Origin: Cytophagales bacterium
GTDB taxonomy: Bacteria; Bacteroidota; Bacteroidia; Cytophagales; Bernardetiaceae
Length of the DNA stretch: 64,000 nucleotides
Reading direction: 5' to 3'
Assembly: GCA_004293815.1 (NCBI GenBank)
Contig: RDZD01000008.1
Coordinates: forward strand, 122,192-186,191
In this document: one piece after another, positions 25,999 through 36,042 of the stretch
Numbering within the stretch: position 1 is the first letter of the stretch
Layout of the letters: every line of letters begins with the position of its first letter
Program-made: the position numbers and the translations under genes
Notes under the pieces: model-generated
The model's database searches: none
Seen by the model: only the letters and a program-made list of their open reading frames with translations
What the model was told of the DNA's origin: nothing

Positions 25999-28671
25999 AT
26001 GCGGACTTATTTTTTAGTTTTTTTGTATCTGCTTTCTAGTCTTCTGCCTGCTTTTGGTCAGACATGGAAGGTGTATGGGCTTGTAAAAGATGCTGAGGGT
26101 ACAGCCCTGCCGTTTGCGCAAGTCATAGTGCAAGATAGTTTGGGCTTTCGCCAGCCTATGGCTTACGCGCTCACGGACTCAGAAGGAAAATATCTTATCA
26201 CAGTTCCGCTCTGGAAAAAAGTATATATCTCTGCCCGCTATTTGGGCTACCAAACTGATTCTACCTGGCTTTCGCCACCTCTCAATGCTGTTGCGGAGTA
26301 TAATTTTATGCTGCAAGCTCGGCCTCAAGCACTTTCAGAGGTCGTTGTAACCAAACCGATGGCGGCCATAGTAAAGGGCGACACAACTATTTTTAAGGTA
26401 GACTCCTATACGCGCGCCTCCGACACCAACCTAGAAGATGTTTTAAAGCGTATGCCAGGTATCAAGATAAATAAAGATGGAGTCATATTTTTTAACGGCA
26501 AGCGAATTAGTAAGCTTATGTTAGACAGTGATGATGTGGTGGGACAGAATTATCAGCTTTTATCTCAAACCATTGCCCCACACATGCTAGAGAATGTAGA
26601 AGTCATTCGCAATTTTCAGAGTAATCCCTTGCTGCGCAATATTGCAGATTCAGATGAAACAATTATAAACCTCACATTCAAAAACAACAGACCTAAAATT
26701 TTTGGTGATTCTCAGCTTGGTGGTGGCAACGATGCACGTTATTTGGCTCGGCTAAATAGCTTTTTGCTAAGTAAAAAAACTAAATTTTTAGGCGTAGCTG
26801 GCTACAATACTATAGGGCAAGACCCTATTACAGGTTTGCGAAATACATTAACAAATCAGCATCGAGATCCTCTTTCTATGCAGCCCAAAAGTCTATTCTT
26901 TTTTAATGAGCAAAGCCCAAACAATTTGGAAGTTCCGCCTGAAGAAATAGTGGATAGGCCGCTGTGGCAGAACAGAAGTAAAATAGGCTCTTTAAATGTT
27001 TTACAAAAGCAATCTAGCAAATTGAGTTTCAGAATCAATACTTTCGGACTCCAAGATACCAAAAACGCAAGATTAGATCGCCTTACAGAATACATTACTC
27101 CCGCAGGGCCATTGCTTTCTGTGCTTGAGAGCGAAGCATTTGAGCAAAAGCCAAACCGCTATTATGCAGAAATGCTGGGCTCATACATGCCGTCAGACAA
27201 GCTCAAAATAGATTTTTTATCTGTTTTTAATTCATTTGATATACATTCCGCGCAAAAACTAGAAAGTAACATCACACCCTTAAATGCAATGTTTAAAGGC
27301 AAGCAATTAAGTCTCCACCAAAAAATAGAAGTCTCGCGGCTAATAGCAAAACGTGGTGTACTTCTGGCTAAGGCAGAATATAATCATGCTCAAAATCAAA
27401 ATACTAAGCGTTTTTTTCAGAACTCTTTTTTGAGTCATCCCTTGTTAGACTCTGCCCAGAAGGTAAATCAGGTTAAACAACAAGAAAAAATGAGCATAGA
27501 AGACGTTCAATTAGATCTTGGGTATATATGGCGAGAGGGTGTAAATATTTGGACATTACAAGTAGGTACGCACTATGCCTTCAATAGCATCAAAACGAGC
27601 ACATTATTGAATGACAGCATACAGCTTGTGAGTATGAAAAATAATGTGCTCTACAAGCAATACAGCCATTTTGTTTCTTTAGATTACAACACCTCTTGGC
27701 GTAAATGGAGGCTAAATGGCGATTTGCAGGGTCATATTTATTCTGCTGAAGTGCAAGATGAAAAGATTGAACGTTGGATACCCACAGTCAGGCTGTCTGC
27801 TTCTTATAAACTCTCAAAAGATAATAATTTGTTGTGGTCTTATAACCATCAGATGCAAATACCTTATATTGAGACGCTTATTCCTAATTATATGCAGCGC
27901 TCTTATAGAGAACTGGATAAGGGTGCAACCGCATGGCATCAAGCACCAGAGAACGCGATTACGATGTCTCTAAATCATAACGCCTTTATGCGCACTGGAC
28001 GTACAGGATATCTGCGCGCGAACTACTCTCAAAGAAGGGGGCTCTACCTCAATACGGTGAACCTTGTAGGTGCCTACACCATCACCCAAAAAGAATGGTA
28101 CAAACTTAATCAAGAAAGATGGGGCGGAGAATTATTTACGGCTCAAAAGGTTGCGAAACTAAAGTCGTCAATATCTTTGGTAGCTTCTTGGCTGGTGAGC
28201 AACAATTATAATTTATTCAATTCTGCCTTTCGTGAAACGCAATCTAATATTTGGCGCAGTGAGTTAACCTACCAAAGCTTGTTCAAAAGTGGCTTCAACT
28301 TAGAGGCTGGTTTAGAATGGAAAAAAATTCGTAATAAAATTAAAACTATTGATAGCTTTAACCCTCAAAATGAAAGTCTTAAAGCTTTTTTAGAACTAGT
28401 TTTTGAAACTAAAAAAGGATATTATTTTAAACCAAGCATCTCTCTTTTTGTAAACAATACCAGCAATACGCAGAGAGCTTCTTTTACTTATGCAGACTTT
28501 GTGGCAGGCTTACCTCTTAAGAATAAACATTGGAATATAGAACTGAGAGGCGTTAATTTATTCAACTCACCTATTTTTAGACAAGTGTACGCTTCAGATT
28601 ATATCATAGGTACAACATCTTATCATCTTTTTCAAGCCTACGTTTTGATAGCCCTTAAATGTCAGTTCTAA
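25999..28671 (+). CDS. TonB-linked outer-membrane beta-barrel protein
   Basis: 890 residues with a signal peptide (LVFLYLLSSLLPAFGQ). A carboxypeptidase-regulatory-like beta-sandwich follows (about 22-100: WKVYGLVKDAEGTALPFAQVIV to ARYLGYQTDSTWL). Then a plug-like domain (ALSEVVVTKPMAAIVKGDTTIF, LEDVLKRMPGIKINKDG, VEVIRNFQSNPLLRNI) and a long beta-barrel ending in an aromatic residue (ALKCQF). This is the usual partner of GLPGLI proteins. No TonB box is clear, so active transport is not assured. It forms an operon with the GLPGLI gene. Confidence 0.85.
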   Translation: MRTYFLVFLYLLSSLLPAFGQTWKVYGLVKDAEGTALPFAQVIVQDSLGFRQPMAYALTDSEGKYLITVPLWKKVYISARYLGYQTDSTWLSPPLNAVAEYNFMLQARPQALSEVVVTKPMAAIVKGDTTIFKVDSYTRASDTNLEDVLKRMPGIKINKDGVIFFNGKRISKLMLDSDDVVGQNYQLLSQTIAPHMLENVEVIRNFQSNPLLRNIADSDETIINLTFKNNRPKIFGDSQLGGGNDARYLARLNSFLLSKKTKFLGVAGYNTIGQDPITGLRNTLTNQHRDPLSMQPKSLFFFNEQSPNNLEVPPEEIVDRPLWQNRSKIGSLNVLQKQSSKLSFRINTFGLQDTKNARLDRLTEYITPAGPLLSVLESEAFEQKPNRYYAEMLGSYMPSDKLKIDFLSVFNSFDIHSAQKLESNITPLNAMFKGKQLSLHQKIEVSRLIAKRGVLLAKAEYNHAQNQNTKRFFQNSFLSHPLLDSAQKVNQVKQQEKMSIEDVQLDLGYIWREGVNIWTLQVGTHYAFNSIKTSTLLNDSIQLVSMKNNVLYKQYSHFVSLDYNTSWRKWRLNGDLQGHIYSAEVQDEKIERWIPTVRLSASYKLSKDNNLLWSYNHQMQIPYIETLIPNYMQRSYRELDKGATAWHQAPENAITMSLNHNAFMRTGRTGYLRANYSQRRGLYLNTVNLVGAYTITQKEWYKLNQERWGGELFTAQKVAKLKSSISLVASWLVSNNYNLFNSAFRETQSNIWRSELTYQSLFKSGFNLEAGLEWKKIRNKIKTIDSFNPQNESLKAFLELVFETKKGYYFKPSISLFVNNTSNTQRASFTYADFVAGLPLKNKHWNIELRGVNLFNSPIFRQVYASDYIIGTTSYHLFQAYVLIALKCQF

Positions 28672-28913
28672 TACTTTTGATGCAATTAATACAACAGTTC
28701 TCCTATTTAAAATGAGGCGGTATGGTGGAGCAATGTAGTCAAAAGTTGTAGTTTTTTTACTTAAAAAAACTAGCTTCAAGAAGGCAGCTTGTACATTTCT
28801 TGAGAATAAATTTTTCTGCTTAAAAGCAAATTTGACCTGTTTATTTTTGGGCTCGAATGCTATTTTTTGCAATAAAAAGATATATTTTTGCAAAAAACAT
28901 TTTGTGCTAAGCC

Positions 28914-31748
28914 ATGATGAAACATCTTTTAGTCCTTATTTTTTGCTTGTGCTTAACTTCTCATTTTTTGTATGGGCAAAGCTTTTTTAGAGACAGTCTG
29001 AAAATCAGAAAAGTTACTCAAAAAGCCAATAACTATATCCAGAGAGGCGTTTATGACAGTGCCATCATAGGTTATCGTCAGGTTTATGCGCTGGCCATTA
29101 AAAATAAGCGTTTTGAAGCAAGCGTTTTCCCTCTCGTGGAAATTAGCCACGCATACAGCTCACAAAATAAACTGAATGCGGCAGTAGCCACTTTGGATAG
29201 TGCAGAGCGTGAGGCAAATTTGTACCTTAGTAAAGACTCTCTGAAAAAATGGGCAAATTTATATCTGACAAAAGCACAATTAGAGTCTAAAAAAGGCAAT
29301 TATGCTAAAGTTTTGCCCAGCATAAAAGATGCTGAACTTTATGCGCTCAGGCTTACACATCAAGCTCAAAAAGAAATACTCACCACCATATATCTGGAAT
29401 ACGGCATCTACTATGCTGATCTCAGGCAACACGCCAAAGCTCTTCTCTACTACGAACAGGCACTGAGTCTTACCAAGGAGCTTTATGGCGATAAACATAC
29501 AAGAGTAGGCAAACTCTACTCAAGTATAGGGCTGGTTCATTTTGAGAAACGAGACTTTAGCAAAGCCATTGAACTGTACGAAAAAGCAGTTGTCATATTT
29601 ACGGAGGCCAAAGAGGAAAAAAAGATGCGTATGGGGGCTGTTTACAACAATATGGCTTTGGCTTATGGTGAAGCAGGAGATGTGGACAAATCAGTGTACT
29701 ATTTTCATAAGCTTTTAGCTCTATTTAAGGCCAACAACATCACCAACGACTTGAGGATAGGATCCACTTATTCCAACATTGCGAGTGTTTATAAAGATAA
29801 CAATATCAAGATGGATTCTGCTATTTTTTTTGCACACTATGGTCTGGCTGTACGCCGCCAGATTTTAGGGCCACGACACCCACGTGTAGCTGCCTATAGC
29901 TACGATTTACTAGGCAAGATATACCAACAGATAGGCAATTTAGACTCTGCCATTTATTATTACGACCGCGCCTCAGAGGCTAACAGCTACAGTTACACAC
30001 AAAAGGCCATTTTGGATATCCCGCCTCTAGACGACTGTATGGATTATTTCAGGAGCGGGACGTTTGTGGCGCATAAAGGCTTCTGTGCTTATGCCAAATA
30101 TCTGATTACAAAAAATGACTTATTTTTGAAGGTAAGCAGAGAAAATCTTAGAGCCGCAGAACGTTTTTATAATGAGCTTTTCAAAGCAGCAAGCAATGAA
30201 GCGGAGCAGATAGAAGCTTTGGAGTTTTTCTTTACTCCTCAGGTGGAGCTCTTTAAAAGTTATGCGCTAAATGGCGACTATGAAATGGCTTTTTCACAAG
30301 CCCAGCATGCCAAATCTTATGTTCTGCTCAAGGCTATTTTGAGCAAGAAAGCCAGAAGCTTTTCAGGAATACCTGATAGCCTCATCAAAAAAGAAGAAAA
30401 CATGCAAAAAGAGCTAGCTAATGTGCAACAGAAGCTCTCACAAAAGCTTTCGCCCACAGAGGAAGATGCTGCTAAGCGACAGAGTTTTGAGATAAACCAA
30501 GCCTATAACCGTTTGTTGACTAACTACAAGGCCAACTACCCTTCTTATTTTCAGCTCAAATACCAAAACGAAGAGCTAAGCCCCGCGCTAGTACAGCAAA
30601 AGATGAAAAAAGATGATGTCATTTTTGACTATTACTTTTTTGATGATGACAGCTTGGCTGTGTTTATGATTACGCCCAAAAAATTTGAGTGCAAGCTGAT
30701 GAGGCTTAATAGACCTATGAAGGAACTTAGTTTAGGGCTTAGAAACGCCATTTTATTCAACGACTCGGAGTTGTTTGCAGAGCTAGGGCACTATCTCTAC
30801 ACCCAGCTTTTTCCATTCAAAATTCCAAAGACTGCTAAAAGATTGGTACTCATTCCAGCCCCTTTGATGTCGCAAATTCCACTAGAGGCTCTTCTGACCC
30901 ATTCCGTACCAACTAAAAAGCGGTTGTGCTTTTCAGAAATGCCTTATTTACTCAAAAAGCATCAGGTCGTATACAGCTATGCTATCAATTTGCTTTTGCA
31001 GAATGCAGAGCCTACCACTTACACTGGACAATTCGTGGGTTTTGCTCCTGTTTTTTCAGAACAAAACAAACAATACCATGGGGAGAACTGCCGTAACGCC
31101 ATACAAGAAGCCGAAACACTGTTTTCTCAGGACTCTATGCGTACACGTTCGCAAAGTGGCAAAAGAGGCTTTATTTCTGAGTTGAGAGCCAGTGAACGAG
31201 AGGTAACTGAAATAGCCAGTCTTTTTGAGGCAAGAGGCCAAACCGCCAATGTTAAATTGTTTCAAAATGCCACTGAAAACAACTTTAAAACCGAACAAGT
31301 GGAAAATGCAGAGTTCATTCACTTGGCTACGCACGGCTTTGCGAACGAAAAAAATCCTGAACTTTCAGGTTTGCTATTGGCTGAAACAGACTCTACAGAT
31401 CAAGAGGACGGCATTTTGTATTTTGGTGAGATTTACAACATGAAAATCAAAGCTCGCTTGGTATGTCTTTCGGCTTGTGAAACAGGGCTTGGAAAATTGG
31501 TGGAAGGGGAAGGTGTTCTGGGTGTTTCTAGGGCGTTTTTGTTTGCGGGTGCACGCAATCTGCTGGTCTCTTTGTGGAAGGTAGCAGATGAGTCCACCAG
31601 TGAACTGATGATAGCTTTTTACAAAGATTATCTGGAGAAAGAAAATTCTCTGGCGGGCAGCTTACGCAATGCAAAACTCAGCCTCATTGCTAACGAAACG
31701 TTTGCTTCGCCTTTTTACTGGAGCCCTTTTGTGCTCATAGGGGAATGA
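28914..31748 (+). CDS. Secreted TPR protein with CHAT caspase-like protease domain
   Basis: 944 residues. Signal peptide (LLVLIFCLCLTSHFLYGQ), then TPR repeats from about 40 to 370 (for example ALLYYEQALSLTKELYG, GLVHFEKRDFSKAIELYEKA, VYNNMALAYGEAGDVDKSV), a helical linker, and a C-terminal CHAT domain. CHAT domains are caspase-like cysteine proteases; the dyad is visible as His807 (HLATHGF) and Cys855 (LSACETGLG), with the conserved GVSRAFLFAGARNLLVSLWKV after it. Presumably the TPR part recognises a partner. A -7-like TATTTTTG is at 28883-28890. Its stop overlaps an ATG in front of tilS (ATGA). Confidence 0.88.
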   Translation: MMKHLLVLIFCLCLTSHFLYGQSFFRDSLKIRKVTQKANNYIQRGVYDSAIIGYRQVYALAIKNKRFEASVFPLVEISHAYSSQNKLNAAVATLDSAEREANLYLSKDSLKKWANLYLTKAQLESKKGNYAKVLPSIKDAELYALRLTHQAQKEILTTIYLEYGIYYADLRQHAKALLYYEQALSLTKELYGDKHTRVGKLYSSIGLVHFEKRDFSKAIELYEKAVVIFTEAKEEKKMRMGAVYNNMALAYGEAGDVDKSVYYFHKLLALFKANNITNDLRIGSTYSNIASVYKDNNIKMDSAIFFAHYGLAVRRQILGPRHPRVAAYSYDLLGKIYQQIGNLDSAIYYYDRASEANSYSYTQKAILDIPPLDDCMDYFRSGTFVAHKGFCAYAKYLITKNDLFLKVSRENLRAAERFYNELFKAASNEAEQIEALEFFFTPQVELFKSYALNGDYEMAFSQAQHAKSYVLLKAILSKKARSFSGIPDSLIKKEENMQKELANVQQKLSQKLSPTEEDAAKRQSFEINQAYNRLLTNYKANYPSYFQLKYQNEELSPALVQQKMKKDDVIFDYYFFDDDSLAVFMITPKKFECKLMRLNRPMKELSLGLRNAILFNDSELFAELGHYLYTQLFPFKIPKTAKRLVLIPAPLMSQIPLEALLTHSVPTKKRLCFSEMPYLLKKHQVVYSYAINLLLQNAEPTTYTGQFVGFAPVFSEQNKQYHGENCRNAIQEAETLFSQDSMRTRSQSGKRGFISELRASEREVTEIASLFEARGQTANVKLFQNATENNFKTEQVENAEFIHLATHGFANEKNPELSGLLLAETDSTDQEDGILYFGEIYNMKIKARLVCLSACETGLGKLVEGEGVLGVSRAFLFAGARNLLVSLWKVADESTSELMIAFYKDYLEKENSLAGSLRNAKLSLIANETFASPFYWSPFVLIGE

Positions 31749-31774
31749 TTTTGTGCGCAATAAAAAAAACAAAA

Positions 31775-33118
31775 ATGACTCAGAAAACAACTTTTTTGCT
31801 GCAAAAAGTACAGGATTATATACTCAAAAACGCCTTACTAGAAGCCGAAGAAGAACTGATTTTGGGGATAAGTGGAGGCGCAGATTCGGTATGTTTATTT
31901 CATATACTCAAAGAGTTAGGCTATAAGCTTACTCTTGCACACGTCAATTTTAACCTCAGGGGTGCCGAGTCTGACAGTGACGAAACCTTTGTCCGTGTGT
32001 TAGCGCGTGAATACGGATGTGCAATACATGTCCACAAGGCCGCACAACCTGTTACAAGCAATGTCCAGCAGTGGGCACGCACCTTGCGTTATGATTTTTT
32101 TGAGCATTTGAGCCAGAAGCTTGGTATCAAAGCGGTAGCGGTGGCTCACCATCAAGATGATAGCTTTGAAACACTTCTACTAAACCTTGTCAAGGGTGGG
32201 AGCTGGCGACGTTTGAGCGGTATTCGTACACAAAACAAACATGTTATCAGACCTCTGCTCGCACTCAACAGAACCGAAATAGAAAACTACCTGATTCTTA
32301 ATAATCTATCCTACCGAACAGACTCGTCTAATGCTGAAAATAAATATCAACGCAATTTTTTGCGCAGCTCTGTTGTGCCTTTGCTCAAAGAACTCAATCC
32401 TTCTTTGGAGCAAACTTTTGCTAGCACTGCCCAAAGGCTGTGGGCTGCTGATCGCTTGCTAACGAAACTTATAGCCGAAAAACTTCAAAGAATTGTTCAA
32501 AAACGCAATAACTGCGAAGTTTTGAAGATTGACGCGCTCTTGAAAGAAGATGAACCAGAGTTTTTACTTTATGAGTGGCTCAGTCCCAAAGGCTATAGCT
32601 ACGCCGCAACATGTGATATTTTTTCTAAAAGGAATCTTAAAAGTGGCAAATTGTTTCTTTCTGCAACGCATGCGCTTTGCACCAATCGCCATGAGTTAGT
32701 ATTGGGCATCAGGCATCAAGAAGTCTTCAAGGAGTTAACCATAGAGAACTTGGAAGCTGGTTTTCAAGTACTTGTTGATCAAGAGTTTGTTTTAAAGCTG
32801 CAAGATAAACCTGTGTCAAACGCTGTTTGGCAGACAAGCTTAGATTTTCAAAAAGTTGTATTTCCTCTTACTTTGCGTCCGTGGTGTAGCCAAGATGTTC
32901 TGCAACCCAATAGTAGGAGTGGCCGCAAAAAAATCAATAAAATACTAACTGAGGCTCATATCTCAGTACTAGAAAAACCTCATTTTTTGATTCTACTCAA
33001 TGCTAATCAAGAGGCTCTGTGTCTGATCAATCAGGCCACTCATTTTCCAAGCATAGGCCAAGAAAATTCTGGCAAGCGTCTCGTATACGTTGCTCTTTGT
33101 TCAAAGTCCGATTTTTGA
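31775..33118 (+). CDS. tilS: tRNA(Ile)-lysidine synthase
   Basis: Attaches lysine to C34 of the AUA-reading tRNA-Ile, an essential step. 447 residues. The PP-loop ATP motif ILGISGGADS is at residues 29-38, followed by HVNFNLRG, VAVAHHQDDSFETLLLNLVKGG and RPLL, then the C-terminal TilS domain. I chose ATG 31775, which follows an A-rich stretch and leaves the usual short N-terminus; ATG 31745 overlaps the CHAT stop and would add ten residues. Its last 18 nt overlap the end of the convergent amidase gene. Confidence 0.92.
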   Translation: MTQKTTFLLQKVQDYILKNALLEAEEELILGISGGADSVCLFHILKELGYKLTLAHVNFNLRGAESDSDETFVRVLAREYGCAIHVHKAAQPVTSNVQQWARTLRYDFFEHLSQKLGIKAVAVAHHQDDSFETLLLNLVKGGSWRRLSGIRTQNKHVIRPLLALNRTEIENYLILNNLSYRTDSSNAENKYQRNFLRSSVVPLLKELNPSLEQTFASTAQRLWAADRLLTKLIAEKLQRIVQKRNNCEVLKIDALLKEDEPEFLLYEWLSPKGYSYAATCDIFSKRNLKSGKLFLSATHALCTNRHELVLGIRHQEVFKELTIENLEAGFQVLVDQEFVLKLQDKPVSNAVWQTSLDFQKVVFPLTLRPWCSQDVLQPNSRSGRKKINKILTEAHISVLEKPHFLILLNANQEALCLINQATHFPSIGQENSGKRLVYVALCSKSDF

Positions 33119-33754
33119 CCATTCAAACAAACTGCCAGGGTCTGGACGGCGGGAGGGCGCGTACTCGTCATGTCCCACAATATGCTTGCGGTTGTTGAGT
33201 ACTTTGGGGTGTCGTTTTTGTATGTCGTTGAGCAGGGCACGCAAAGTTTTATACTGCATTTCGGTAAAGCCAATATCTGTTTTGGCTATTTTATCATAAC
33301 CACTGCCCACATTGAGCAATTTCATTTCTTGTCGTGTGCCTATAGCCATGAGTTCTATGCCAATAGAAATGCCGTTTAGGCTGTTTTCATGGTATGGCGC
33401 AAAGGGGAGTTTGCCCTTTCCAGCATGAAAAGCGGTTCTGTTTTCTTCTACAAGCTGGTATACTTTGCCATCGCGATCCACCAAGTAATGCGCCGACACG
33501 CCATAACGCTCAAACACTGACGTGATTTTTTCTACACTGTAGGGCTTGCTGGGACTTTCTACTGCGTCGCTGCAATAGTGTATCATCACAAAGCTAACTT
33601 CTTTTCCTGCGGCTCTGGGCGAGGAGCATTTCAAAGAAATGAGCTTTTTTTCTAAAATAAAACTGTCTTGTACACAAACCGTACTCAAAAAGCTCAATGC
33701 ACACAGCAAGAGCACGCACGATAAATAAGGACGCATTATAAAAGTAGAATTCAT
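33101..33754 (-). CDS. N-acetylmuramoyl-L-alanine amidase (Amidase_2/PGRP type), secreted
   Basis: 217 residues with a hydrophobic export signal (YLSCVLLLCALSFLSTVC). The T7-lysozyme/AmpD fold is shown by VSFVMIHYCS (Zn His), SVEKITSVFERYGVSAHYLVDRDGKVYQLV, the NRTAFHAGKG loop, NSLNGISIGIELM and HIVGHDEYAPSRRPDPG, which supplies the remaining His and Asp ligands. It cleaves muropeptides or peptidoglycan in the periplasm. It is unrelated in fold to the Amidase_3 enzyme at 8968. ATG 33736 is an alternative start. The 3' end overlaps tilS by 18 nt. Confidence 0.9.
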   Translation of the reverse strand: MNSTFIMRPYLSCVLLLCALSFLSTVCVQDSFILEKKLISLKCSSPRAAGKEVSFVMIHYCSDAVESPSKPYSVEKITSVFERYGVSAHYLVDRDGKVYQLVEENRTAFHAGKGKLPFAPYHENSLNGISIGIELMAIGTRQEMKLLNVGSGYDKIAKTDIGFTEMQYKTLRALLNDIQKRHPKVLNNRKHIVGHDEYAPSRRPDPGSLFEWSKIGL

Positions 33755-33787
33755 ACAGCAATTTAGGTTTGCATAGTCTATTTTCTG

Positions 33788-33819
33788 CAAATTTACCTTA
33801 AAATTATCACCAGCCCAAA
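33788..33819 (-). promoter_or_regulatory. Promoter of the secreted amidase gene
   Basis: On the minus strand TTTG (33819-33816), 20-bp spacer, TAAATTTG (33795-33788). Transcription should start near 33781, 27 nt before ATG 33754. Confidence 0.6.
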
Positions 33820-33899
33820 TGTAAAGGTCTGTATTGCATAAATCTGGTTACCGATTCTAATTTTTTAGAAAGCTGATAGATTTTCTATCCAAATCTTGC

Positions 33900-34469
33900 T
33901 TAGTTGACTCTTGGGTCTGTGGGAAAGTGAGAAAACACCTTATACTTACCCCCCATGTCTTGCAAAACTTTAGCCCATAGTGTTTGGGAAGCGACACTAA
34001 GAATATCATTCAAAGCTGCTCTTGAAATAATCCAACAATTTTCTTTTATTTCATCTTCCAGTTGCTCGCTTGCCCAGCCGCTGTAACCCATAAAAAACCG
34101 ACAGTTATCTTGAGAAAGTATGCCCAAGCTGGCTTTTTGGCATATTTCATCAAAATCGCCACCCCAAAAAAGACCATTACGAATAGGTAAAGCATTGCTG
34201 ATATCATCAAAGCAATGCAAATAGTGAAGCATATTGGGTTCCACAGGCCCGCCCAGATAGAGCGTGTAGGGTAGTAAGTCTAAATCTGTGGCCTGACTAA
34301 CCGTGAGAGGGGTAGGTTTGTTCAAAATGAAGCCAAAAGTGCCACTGGGGTTATGTTCGCATAGCAACACAACCGAACGCTCAAAGTTTTCATCAGCCAT
34401 AAATGGCTCAGAAACAAGCAAATTACCGCTTTGAACAAGAGGATTCTGATTCAGTGGCTCATCTAACAT
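33900..34469 (-). CDS. YqgE/AlgH family protein (UPF0301)
   Basis: 189 residues. The start GNLLVSEPFMADENFERSVVLLCEH and GTFGFILNKPT are the family signature; LYLGGPVEPNMLHYLH and FFMGYSGWASEQLEDEI complete it. Members are widespread, structurally known, cytoplasmic, and of unsettled function, with a link to alginate regulation in Pseudomonas that need not apply here. It lies about 100 bp downstream of the aldehyde dehydrogenase gene on the same strand. Confidence 0.92.
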   Translation of the reverse strand: MLDEPLNQNPLVQSGNLLVSEPFMADENFERSVVLLCEHNPSGTFGFILNKPTPLTVSQATDLDLLPYTLYLGGPVEPNMLHYLHCFDDISNALPIRNGLFWGGDFDEICQKASLGILSQDNCRFFMGYSGWASEQLEDEIKENCWIISRAALNDILSVASQTLWAKVLQDMGGKYKVFSHFPTDPRVN

Positions 34470-34570
34470 AAGGCAGAGCGGGTTTAGTCTTCAAGAACAA
34501 TAGGTAATAGTTCTTTTGTTTAAACGAGAGAATAAAAAAGGGGGTTACACTAAGCAAGAATTATAGCGTT

Positions 34571-36013
34571 TCAAAGCTTGATACAAATGTTCTTTTCTTC
34601 TGTGAAGAAGCGGATAGCTTCAAAGCCACCTTCTCTACCCACACCAGACTCTTTCATTCCGCCAAAAGGTGTTCTAAGATCGCGAAGAAGCCAGCAGTTT
34701 ACCCAAACAATGCCACTTTTGATCTGATGAGCCACGCGGTGCGCACGTGTCAGGTTTTCTGTCCAGATGGTGGCAGCAAGTCCATATTTGGTGCTGTTAG
34801 CATACTTAAGAACTTCAGATTCACTCTCAAAAGGCATTATAGTTACCACAGGACCAAAAATTTCTTCTTGATTGGTTCTACAGTCATAGGGAAGATTCTC
34901 AATAACAGTAGGTGCAATAAAAAAACCTTTACTGTAATCACCTTCTAGCTGTACGGGCATACCACCAAGCAATATTTTGCCACCTTCTTTTTGAGCCAAA
35001 TCAATATAAGACAAAATTTTGTGATAATGTCCTTCAGATACCACCGCACCCACCTGCACGTGAGGATCTTGCGGATTACCTACCTGAAGAGCAGCGGCTT
35101 TGGCTAAAAATTTTTCTTTAAACACCTCATAAATGCTTTGGTGTACCATAATTCTTGAGCCGCAGAGACAAATCTGGCCTTGATTGCTAAAAGAAGCCAA
35201 TACACTACCCTTAACAGCTTTTTCTAAGTCGCAGTCTTCAAAAACGATATTGGGATTTTTTCCACCCAGCTCTAGCGAAAGCTTTTTAAACTTAGGAGCC
35301 ACTAATGCCGCTATGCGTTGCCCTGTATGTGTGCCACCTGTAAATGAAACGGCTTCAATATCAGGGTGTTCTACGAGTGCCTGCCCCGTGTGCGCACCTT
35401 CGCCATGTATGATATTGAGTACACCAGCCGGAAGCCCAGCTTCTATACAAATTTTTGCGAACATAAAAGCGGTTAAAGGGGTGACTTCAGAAGGTTTGGC
35501 CACCACCGTACAACCAGCAGCCAAAGCAGGTGCTATTTTCCATGTAAAAAGATAAAGCGGCAGATTCCAAGGTGAAATACAAGCCACAACTCCCAGAGGC
35601 TCGCGCCGCGTGTAGTTGAGTGCGTGCGGCTCTGTGTAGTAAGCTTCGTCATGTGCGTGGAGTATGGCTGTGGCGTAAAAGCGCAAGTTGTGTACAGCAC
35701 GAGGAATATCCACGGTAGAGGCCAGCTTTAGTGTTTTTCCATTATCCAAAGACTCTGCTTGGGCAAATTCAGGCAGAGCTTTTTCGAGCAAATCGGCTAT
35801 TTTCAAAAGTATTTTTGATCTTTGGTCTGCGCCACAACTCGCCCAAGTGGGGAAAGCCGCTTGAGCTGCCTCCACGGCTAAATTTACGTCTATTGCGCTA
35901 GAATTTGGAATACTTCCAATTTTTTTGCCTGTGGCTGGTGCTATATTATCAATGTAAAGGTTGCTTTTGGGCTGTATGAGTTGGCCGTTGATATAGTTGA
36001 GAATATCTTGCAT
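34571..36013 (-). CDS. Aldehyde dehydrogenase (ALDH8/2-aminomuconate semialdehyde-like)
   Basis: 480 residues, the normal ALDH length. NAD-binding and catalytic motifs are intact: SPWNLPLYLFTWKIAPALAAGC, FTGGTHTGQRI, LELGGKNPNIVFEDCD (catalytic Glu) and NQGQICLCGSRI with the nucleophile Cys282. The ICLCxSR form resembles ALDH8-type enzymes that oxidise 2-aminomuconate or 2-hydroxymuconate semialdehyde in tryptophan or aromatic breakdown. No other kynurenine-pathway gene is near, so the substrate is inference. ATG 36013 lies downstream of a good promoter; an upstream in-frame extension does not. Confidence 0.85.
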   Translation of the reverse strand: MQDILNYINGQLIQPKSNLYIDNIAPATGKKIGSIPNSSAIDVNLAVEAAQAAFPTWASCGADQRSKILLKIADLLEKALPEFAQAESLDNGKTLKLASTVDIPRAVHNLRFYATAILHAHDEAYYTEPHALNYTRREPLGVVACISPWNLPLYLFTWKIAPALAAGCTVVAKPSEVTPLTAFMFAKICIEAGLPAGVLNIIHGEGAHTGQALVEHPDIEAVSFTGGTHTGQRIAALVAPKFKKLSLELGGKNPNIVFEDCDLEKAVKGSVLASFSNQGQICLCGSRIMVHQSIYEVFKEKFLAKAAALQVGNPQDPHVQVGAVVSEGHYHKILSYIDLAQKEGGKILLGGMPVQLEGDYSKGFFIAPTVIENLPYDCRTNQEEIFGPVVTIMPFESESEVLKYANSTKYGLAATIWTENLTRAHRVAHQIKSGIVWVNCWLLRDLRTPFGGMKESGVGREGGFEAIRFFTEEKNICIKL

Positions 36014-36042
36014 GGTAGAGTTTTCTGTGAGTGATAGCTGCG

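Noticed and set aside
28883..28890. Promoter for the CHAT gene at 28914
   Set aside because: TATTTTTG is a good -7, but the nearest TTTG is only 13 bp upstream, so I did not list it as a full promoter.
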